Assembly (NCBI GenBank): GCA_036377415.1
Contig: DASUYK010000075.1
Location: 1 to 16,695, forward strand
Direction of reading: 5' to 3'
Origin: DASUPK01 sp036377415
Lineage (GTDB): Bacteria; Actinomycetota; Thermoleophilia; Solirubrobacterales; 70-9
Length of the DNA stretch: 16,695 nucleotides
Every line of letters starts with the position of its first letter. Position 1 is the first letter of the stretch. Positions 12,693 to 16,695 of the stretch are shown one piece after another. Both the position numbers and the translations under genes were made by a program. Under the pieces are notes generated by a model. The model was not told the origin of the DNA. It did no database searches and saw nothing but the letters and a program-made list of their open reading frames with translations.

Positions 12693-13569
12693 GTTCGCGC
12701 CGCGAGGGATCGCGGCGCTGCTTGCCGCGGCCGTCATCGCTGGCTGCGGCAGCTCGGGCGATCAGAGCCAGGATCGCGCGGATCGGTTCGATGTCGATCG
12801 CGCGATGGCGCTGGTCGACCGGCAGGTCTCGGCCGGCCAGCGCCCGGCGGGATCGCCGCAGCTCCGGCAGCTCGCCGAGAAGCTGCGCCCGATGCTGCCC
12901 GACGGCCAGTTCGAGCCCTTCGCGAGCAGGGGTCCGCAGCAGGGCCTGCGAAACGTCGTCGGGGTGATCCCGGGTCGCGCGCCGGCGATCCTGATCGGCG
13001 CGCACTACGACACCGAGTGGCATCCGGAGGGCTTCGTCGGAGCCAATGACGGCGCTGCCGGGACCGCCGCGGTGATCGAGCTCGCCCGGATTCTGCCGGC
13101 CGAGCTCCCGGCGGACCACAGGGAGGTCCGCTTCGTGCTCTTCGACGGGGAGGAGGAGCCCCCTGGATGCCCCCCGGCGGACTTCCAGTTCTGCGCGCTC
13201 CGCGGCTCGCGCGCCTACGCGGCCGCCCACCCGGAGGAGATCGGGGAGATGATCCTGCTCGACTACATCGCCAACAGGGGCGCCCGGATCCGCCGCGAGG
13301 GGAACTCGAGTCCGGTGCTCTGGGAGCAGCTTCGCCGGGCCGCCGCGGAGGTCGGGGGGGAGGATGTATTCCCGGCCGGCGAGCAGCCGCCGATTCTCGA
13401 CGACCACATCCCCTTCCTCGAGCGGGCCGTTCCCTCGATCGACCTGATCGACTTCTCCTATCCCTTCGCGGACACCGTCCAGGACACGCCGGACAAGCTC
13501 GAGCCGGCGGTGCTCGACGCGGTCGGCGAGACGGTCGCCCAGCTCGCGATCGATCTCAGCGATCAGTAG
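12622..13569 (+). CDS. M28-family zinc peptidase / glutaminyl-cyclase-like lipoprotein
   Basis: This 315-aa exported protein carries a lipoprotein signal: basic region up to about residue 28 (ASRRHRFAPRG), hydrophobic core AALLAAAV, and lipobox IAGC with C42, so it should be anchored outside the cell membrane. The M28 fold follows: GAHYDTEWHPEG (H128), VGANDGAAGTAAVIELAR (bridging D143), FVLFDGEEEP (E177/E178), EMILLDYIAN (D214) and DDHIPFLERAVPSIDLIDFS (260-279). The arrangement is closest to the glutaminyl-peptide cyclotransferase branch, which has a final WHT-x-DT block; here that block reads PFADTVQDT, with D284 where the last zinc-ligand histidine is expected. ATG 12622 is the only good start that includes the signal; it overlaps the upstream gene by 71 nt. 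The stop overlaps the convergent dehydrogenase gene by 7 nt. Confidence 0.85.
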   Translation: MRNPRYRRSERTPASSARASRRHRFAPRGIAALLAAAVIAGCGSSGDQSQDRADRFDVDRAMALVDRQVSAGQRPAGSPQLRQLAEKLRPMLPDGQFEPFASRGPQQGLRNVVGVIPGRAPAILIGAHYDTEWHPEGFVGANDGAAGTAAVIELARILPAELPADHREVRFVLFDGEEEPPGCPPADFQFCALRGSRAYAAAHPEEIGEMILLDYIANRGARIRREGNSSPVLWEQLRRAAAEVGGEDVFPAGEQPPILDDHIPFLERAVPSIDLIDFSYPFADTVQDTPDKLEPAVLDAVGETVAQLAIDLSDQ

Positions 13570-14375
13570 TCGTAGAAGCCCGCCCCGGCCTTCCGGCCCG
13601 TCCTCCCCTCGCGGGCCAGGCTGAGCAGCCGTCCGGGCGGCCGGTGGTGCTCCTCCTCGCTGTCCGCGTAGAGGGCCTCGCCGATCGCGATCGCGACATC
13701 GACGCCGATCAGGTCGAGCAGGGCGAGCGGGCCCATCGGGTAGTTGGCGCCGAGGGTCATGCAGCGATCGACGTCCTCGGGGCTCATCCCGGTTTGCTCC
13801 ATCAGCCGGACGGCATCGAAGAGGTAGGGGAAGAGCAGGCGGTTGACGACGAAGCCGGGCTCGTTCGGGACCTCGACCACCGTCTTGCCGATCGACTCGC
13901 ACCAGGCCCTGGCCCTCGAGGCGATTTCCTCCTTCGCCGCCTGGGGAACGCAGAGCTCGACGAGCTCCATCCGGGCGACCGGGTTGAAGGGGTGAAGGCC
14001 GAACGTGCGCTCCGGCTCTCCCACCCGGGAGCCGATCTCCTCGAGAGAGAGCGACGAGGTGGTGGACGCGAGGTCCGCATCCGGCGCGACCTCGCCGAGG
14101 CTCCTGAGCAGCTCGACCTTCGGGTCGATCTCCTCGACCACCGCCTCGATGATCAGATCGCAGGAGGCGAGATCCCTCGACTCGGTGCTCACCCTGACCC
14201 GCTTCGCGTCCGCCCCGTCGACCTTCGCGCAGATCGAGTGCGCCTGCTCCTCGGCGCGCCAGGCAGACGCATCGGAGCGGGCGAGGAGGATGGTCTTCGA
14301 GGCGACGCTCGCGCATGCGGCGAGCCCGCAGGCGATCGTCCCGCTGCCCGCGATCGCCGGCCGCTCGTATGTCAC
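13563..14375 (-). CDS. 3-Hydroxyacyl-CoA dehydrogenase family protein
   Basis: This 270-aa protein has the two-domain form of 3-hydroxyacyl/3-hydroxybutyryl-CoA dehydrogenases, which oxidise 3-hydroxyacyl-CoA or reduce acetoacetyl-CoA. The catalytic set is present: STTSSLSLEEIG (104-115), FGLHPFNPV (125-133, H128), ELVEL (137-141, E140), EPGFVVNRLLFPYL (172-185) and GANYPMGPLALLDLIGVD (209-226, N211). The N-terminal Rossmann motif is unusual: GSGTIACGLA replaces the normal GxGxMGxGIA, and the acidic residue that usually ends the second strand is absent (LLARS). The helix after it is shorter than normal, giving 270 aa instead of about 285. GTG 14375 is the only start, as a stop lies nine codons upstream in frame. 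The gene is divergent from the thiolase and convergent with the M28 gene. Confidence 0.88.
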   Translation of the reverse strand: MTYERPAIAGSGTIACGLAACASVASKTILLARSDASAWRAEEQAHSICAKVDGADAKRVRVSTESRDLASCDLIIEAVVEEIDPKVELLRSLGEVAPDADLASTTSSLSLEEIGSRVGEPERTFGLHPFNPVARMELVELCVPQAAKEEIASRARAWCESIGKTVVEVPNEPGFVVNRLLFPYLFDAVRLMEQTGMSPEDVDRCMTLGANYPMGPLALLDLIGVDVAIAIGEALYADSEEEHHRPPGRLLSLAREGRTGRKAGAGFYDY

Positions 14376-14470
14376 CGCACCGTCACCCGGGCGGGTTGTC
14401 TATCACGCTCGCGATCGGCGAAGGGTCGGTCCTGCCGAGCGACCTGCTCGTGCTCGCGCCGGCCAAGCGC

Positions 14471-14492
14471 GACTGGTTGACTCGCCAGTCAA
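14471..14492. promoter_or_regulatory. Palindromic operator over the thiolase promoter
   Basis: TTGACT-CGCC-AGTCAA (14477-14492) is a 6+6 inverted repeat. A second inverted repeat, GACTGG (14471-14476) with CCAGTC (14485-14490), is nested in the same bases. The TTGACT is also the putative -35 of the thiolase, so a bound protein would block transcription. The size and symmetry suit a TetR-type dimer, a common class of regulator of fatty-acid breakdown genes. The regulator itself is not in the window. The divergent dehydrogenase gene could be controlled from the same site. Confidence 0.6.
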
Positions 14493-14503
14493 TCGGGTAT
14501 CCT
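14477..14503 (+). promoter_or_regulatory. Thiolase promoter (TTGACT -N15- TATCCT)
   Basis: The -35 TTGACT lies at 14477-14482 and the -10 TATCCT at 14498-14503, with a 15-nt spacer that is slightly short. Transcription would start near 14510, giving a leader of about 43 nt with an AGGAGG at 14538-14543 before ATG 14553. The -35 coincides with the operator palindrome. Confidence 0.55.
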
Positions 14504-14552
14504 TTGTGCCAGGCTTGGTTGCATCAAGAAACTGACTAGGAGGCGAGAAGAG

Positions 14553-15740
14553 ATGGCTGAGAACGGAAAGTTCGGCGGACGCGAGGTGGTGATCGTCGAG
14601 GCCGCTCGCCTGCCGGTCGGCCGCGGCCATGAGGAGAAGGGCTACTACAAGGACACCCATCCCTCGAACCTGCTCGCGACCACCTACAGCGCCGTGATCG
14701 AGCGTGCCGGGATCGAGCCCTCGGAGGTCGAGGACGTCGTCGCCGGCTGCGTCCAGCAGTTCGGCGAGCAGGCGTTGAACATCGCCCGCAACGCCTGGCT
14801 CGAGGCCGGACTCCCGATGGAGACGCCTGCGACCACCGTTGATCGTCAGTGCGGCTCGGCCCAGCAGGCGGTCAACTTCGCCGCCGCGATGGTCGCCTCC
14901 GGCGTCCACGACGCCGCGATCGGCGGAGGCGTCGAGCACATGGGCCACCTCTCCTTCGCCGACGGCATGGAGGTCCAGAAGGAGCACGGCTTCGCCTTCT
15001 CCCCGCAGCTGATGGAGCGCTACAACCTCGTCCCCCAGGGGATCTCGGCCGAGATGATCGCCGACAAGTGGGAGATCCCTCGCTCCGAGCTCGACGAGAT
15101 CGGCCTTCGCTCCCACACGCTCGCCCATCAGGCGACCGAGGAGGGCCGCTTCGAGCGGGAGATGATCCCGTGGCAGTCGAACGGCGACACCTACGTCACC
15201 GATCAGGGCATCCGGCCGCCCGCCGAGGACTCGCTCGAGAAGCTCGCCTCGCTGAAGCCGGCCTTCAAGGAGGACGGCAAGATCACCGCCGGCAACTCCT
15301 CGCAGGTCTCGGACGGTGCCGCGGCAGTCCTGCTTATGACCCGTGAGAAGGCTGACGCGCTCGGCCTGAAGCCCCGTGCCAGGATCGTCGACCAGACGAC
15401 CGTCGGCGTCGATCCGGTGATGATGCTGACCGGCCCGATTCCCGCGACGCAGCTGATCCTGAAGCGCAACGGGATGAAGATGGACGACATCGACCTGGTC
15501 GAGATCAACGAAGCGTTCGCCTCGGTCGTCGCCGCCTGGCGGCGCGAGCTGGATCCCGACATGGACCGCGTCAACGTAAACGGCGGCGCGATCGCGATCG
15601 GTCACCCGCTCGGCTCGACCGGCGCGCGCCTGATCACGACTCTGCTCCACGAGTTGGAGCGCTCCGACAAGGAGACCGGCCTGGTGACGATGTGCTGCGG
15701 GGGCGGGCTCGGCACCGGCACGCTGATCCAGCGCGTCTGA
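14553..15740 (+). CDS. Acetyl-CoA C-acyltransferase (thiolase)
   Basis: This 395-aa thiolase cleaves 3-ketoacyl-CoA with CoA, or condenses two acyl-CoAs. The catalytic residues are in place: C100 in VDRQCGSAQQAVNFA, the NEAF motif in VEINEAFASVVAAW, H351 in NGGAIAIGHPLGSTGAR, and the second cysteine C381 in MCCGGGLGTGTLIQRV. The DRQCGSAQQA form, rather than NKVCGSG, is typical of the actinobacterial long-chain or steroid-ring FadA5-like branch, so a degradative role is more likely than acetoacetyl-CoA synthesis; this is an inference. A strong AGGAGG precedes the ATG. It lies behind a palindromic operator and is divergent from a 3-hydroxyacyl-CoA dehydrogenase, the preceding enzyme of beta-oxidation. 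No acyl-CoA dehydrogenase or hydratase is in the window. Confidence 0.94.
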   Translation: MAENGKFGGREVVIVEAARLPVGRGHEEKGYYKDTHPSNLLATTYSAVIERAGIEPSEVEDVVAGCVQQFGEQALNIARNAWLEAGLPMETPATTVDRQCGSAQQAVNFAAAMVASGVHDAAIGGGVEHMGHLSFADGMEVQKEHGFAFSPQLMERYNLVPQGISAEMIADKWEIPRSELDEIGLRSHTLAHQATEEGRFEREMIPWQSNGDTYVTDQGIRPPAEDSLEKLASLKPAFKEDGKITAGNSSQVSDGAAAVLLMTREKADALGLKPRARIVDQTTVGVDPVMMLTGPIPATQLILKRNGMKMDDIDLVEINEAFASVVAAWRRELDPDMDRVNVNGGAIAIGHPLGSTGARLITTLLHELERSDKETGLVTMCCGGGLGTGTLIQRV

Positions 15741-15776
15741 TCTCACGGATAGCCGGTCCCGGGCGTTGAGTTAGCG

Positions 15777-16442
15777 ATGGCCACGAGGCCCGCGGGCGCG
15801 CATGCCCGAAAGCCGTCGCCCGAGTGGAGCGAGGATGACCGCGAGCTGATGCGCGCGGACAAGGTGATCCGCCGGGTGATGGAGGCGCAGGGCCCGATCG
15901 ACCCGGAGATCGACCGACGCGGGAGCCGTCCGGACCCCTGGGAGGCGCTTGCCCGCGCGATCGTCGGCCAGCAACTCTCGACAAAGGCCGCCCGGTCGAT
16001 CTGGGAGAAGCTGCTCGATCAGTTCGGCGGCGAGGCGCCGGAGCCGAAGGCGCTCGTTCGCAAGCGGCCCCAGACCCTGCGGAAGGCCGGTCTCTCGAAC
16101 GCCAAGGTGGAGTTCCTGCGCGACCTCGCGAAGCGGGTGAGCGATGGCCGCCTCGACCTCGATCGGCTCAGGGAGCTGCCCGACGAGGACGTGATCGCCG
16201 AGCTGATCGAGGTGAAGGGGATCGGCCGCTGGACCGGCGAGATGTTCCTGATCTTCCACCTGGGACGACCGGACGTGGTCTCGACCGGCGACCTCGGCAT
16301 CCGCCGCGCCGTCCAGATCGCCTACGGGATGGACGAGCTGCCCGGCCCCGAGGAGCTCGCGCGGATCGCGGAGGAGTGGCGGCCCCACCGGACCCTCGCC
16401 TGCCTCTACCTGTGGCGGTCGCTGGACAACACCCCGGGATAG
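15777..16442 (+). CDS. DNA-3-methyladenine glycosylase, HhH-GPD (AlkA/MAG-like) family
   Basis: This 221-aa base-excision-repair enzyme removes alkylated bases such as 3-methyladenine. The HhH-GPD core is clear: PWEALARAIVGQQLSTKAAR (54-73), the helix-hairpin-helix LIEVKGIGRWTGEMFLIF (143-160), and catalytic aspartate D172 in VVSTGDLGIRRAV (168-180). PHRTLACLYLWRSLDN closes the domain. There is no iron-sulphur cysteine cluster and no N-terminal Ada or AlkA-N domain, so it is the short MAG-like form. The first ~25 residues are charged and variable. ATG 15777 has no clear Shine-Dalgarno; it lies 36 nt after the thiolase stop and may be co-transcribed. Confidence 0.92.
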   Translation: MATRPAGAHARKPSPEWSEDDRELMRADKVIRRVMEAQGPIDPEIDRRGSRPDPWEALARAIVGQQLSTKAARSIWEKLLDQFGGEAPEPKALVRKRPQTLRKAGLSNAKVEFLRDLAKRVSDGRLDLDRLRELPDEDVIAELIEVKGIGRWTGEMFLIFHLGRPDVVSTGDLGIRRAVQIAYGMDELPGPEELARIAEEWRPHRTLACLYLWRSLDNTPG

Positions 16443-16445
16443 GGT
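16440..16445 (+). promoter_or_regulatory. TAGGGT box of the LLM oxidoreductase gene (leaderless type)
   Basis: TAGGGT at 16440-16445 lies exactly 6 nt before the GTG at 16452, matching the spacing seen before several other GTG-start genes here. It overlaps the stop codon of the glycosylase gene. No -35 is evident. Confidence 0.4.
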
Positions 16446-16451
16446 CCTCCC

Positions 16452-16695
16452 GTGTCCGCCCTCGACCGGATCTCCATCGCTGCGATCGGCGACGCGGCGG
16501 ACGACCTGGCGGAGCAGGGCAGCGCCGCGGAGGCCGCCGGGATCGACTGTGTGTGGACGCCCGAGCTGTTTCGCAGCTCGGTCACTCAGGCGACCTGGCT
16601 GGCCGCGAACACCGAGAGGGTGGGCCTTGGCACCGGGATCGCCTGGGCGTTCACCCGGAGCGCGTTCATCCTCGCTGTGACGGCGCTCGACATCG
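16452..16695 (+). CDS. LLM-class (luciferase-like) oxidoreductase, N-terminal part (runs off window)
   Basis: This is the first 81 codons of a luciferase-like TIM-barrel oxidoreductase, most probably F420-dependent as is usual in actinobacteria. The visible part has the family layout: a first strand (DRISIAAIGDAADDLAEQG), the EAAGIDCVWTPELF strand and turn (28-41) with its SEH-like position reading TPEL, then VTQATWLAANTERVGLGTGI (45-64) and AWAFTRSAFILAVTALDI, where the cofactor-binding cis-peptide region normally lies. GTG 16452 is chosen for its TAGGGT box and fit to the family start. The cofactor cannot be proven from the fragment; FMN-dependent members share this start. Confidence 0.8.
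   Translation, partial: MSALDRISIAAIGDAADDLAEQGSAAEAAGIDCVWTPELFRSSVTQATWLAANTERVGLGTGIAWAFTRSAFILAVTALDI

Noticed and set aside
12664..14316. Minus-strand frame spanning the M28 gene and the 3-hydroxyacyl-CoA dehydrogenase
   Set aside because: Composition is Arg/Gly/Pro-rich with no motifs, and both overlapped genes are supported by catalytic residues.
14403..15746. Long minus-strand open frame antisense to the thiolase
   Set aside because: It shows no domain motif; the plus-strand thiolase has all catalytic residues. Long antisense frames are expected at this GC content.
1..16695. CRISPR array, insertion sequence, prophage, toxin-antitoxin or restriction genes
   Set aside because: I saw no spaced direct repeats, transposase or integrase motifs, or defence-gene families; the only repeats are short in-frame coding ones.

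Overview
The window is about 16.7 kb of very GC-rich bacterial chromosome with tightly packed genes and strongly GC-biased codon use. The gene content points to a deep-branching actinobacterium, most likely class Thermoleophilia (Solirubrobacterales or a relative): a luciferase-like F420-type oxidoreductase, a DUF4383 membrane protein, many GTG starts with TAnnnT boxes about 6 nt upstream (leaderless-type promoters), and a SigH-type sigma factor. The lineage is an inference from content, not a database match.

Layout. Bases 1-2987 hold the 3' end of cysS, then rlmB, a convergent multi-pass membrane protein, and sigH. The order cysS-rlmB-sigH matches the Bacillus subtilis neighbourhood, with a membrane-protein gene inserted. 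Bases 3027-3607 hold a terminator-like hairpin, a small conserved-looking hypothetical gene on the minus strand, and tRNA-Thr(UGU). Bases 3608-7320 form a plus-strand run: a maleylacetate-reductase-like dehydrogenase, a fused PlsC-GpsA glycerolipid protein, an ECF sigma factor, and its overlapping single-TM partner. Bases 7325-9578 hold a DUF4383 membrane protein (minus), a zinc-ribbon rhomboid protease (plus), a 26-codon remnant of an alpha/beta hydrolase, and a SRPBCC protein (minus). The SRPBCC gene is translationally coupled to a cytoplasmic cobalamin-binding-protein homologue, which is divergent from a pterin-4a-carbinolamine dehydratase. Bases 10997-13569 hold a CNNM/CorC transporter-like protein, a 97-aa hypothetical, and an M28 lipoprotein peptidase. 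Bases 13563-16695 hold 3-hydroxyacyl-CoA dehydrogenase (minus), a divergent thiolase behind a palindromic operator, an AlkA-like glycosylase, and the start of an LLM oxidoreductase.

How the genes fit together. There are small functional groups rather than one large system: translation and RNA maintenance (cysS, rlmB, tRNA-Thr), transcription control (sigH; ECF sigma plus membrane partner), glycerophospholipid synthesis (PlsC-GpsA fusion), and fatty acyl-CoA metabolism (thiolase and 3-hydroxyacyl-CoA dehydrogenase around a shared intergenic operator). I found no CRISPR array, insertion sequence, phage gene or recognisable defence system. The most interesting items are the PlsC-GpsA fusion, the structured sigH leader that could occlude its own Shine-Dalgarno, the sigH synteny, the thiolase operator, and the deviant active or cofactor sites in the M28 peptidase and the 3-hydroxyacyl-CoA dehydrogenase. 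No intergenic stretch exceeds 300 bases; the longest, 2023-2288 and 10781-10996, are described in their own entries.
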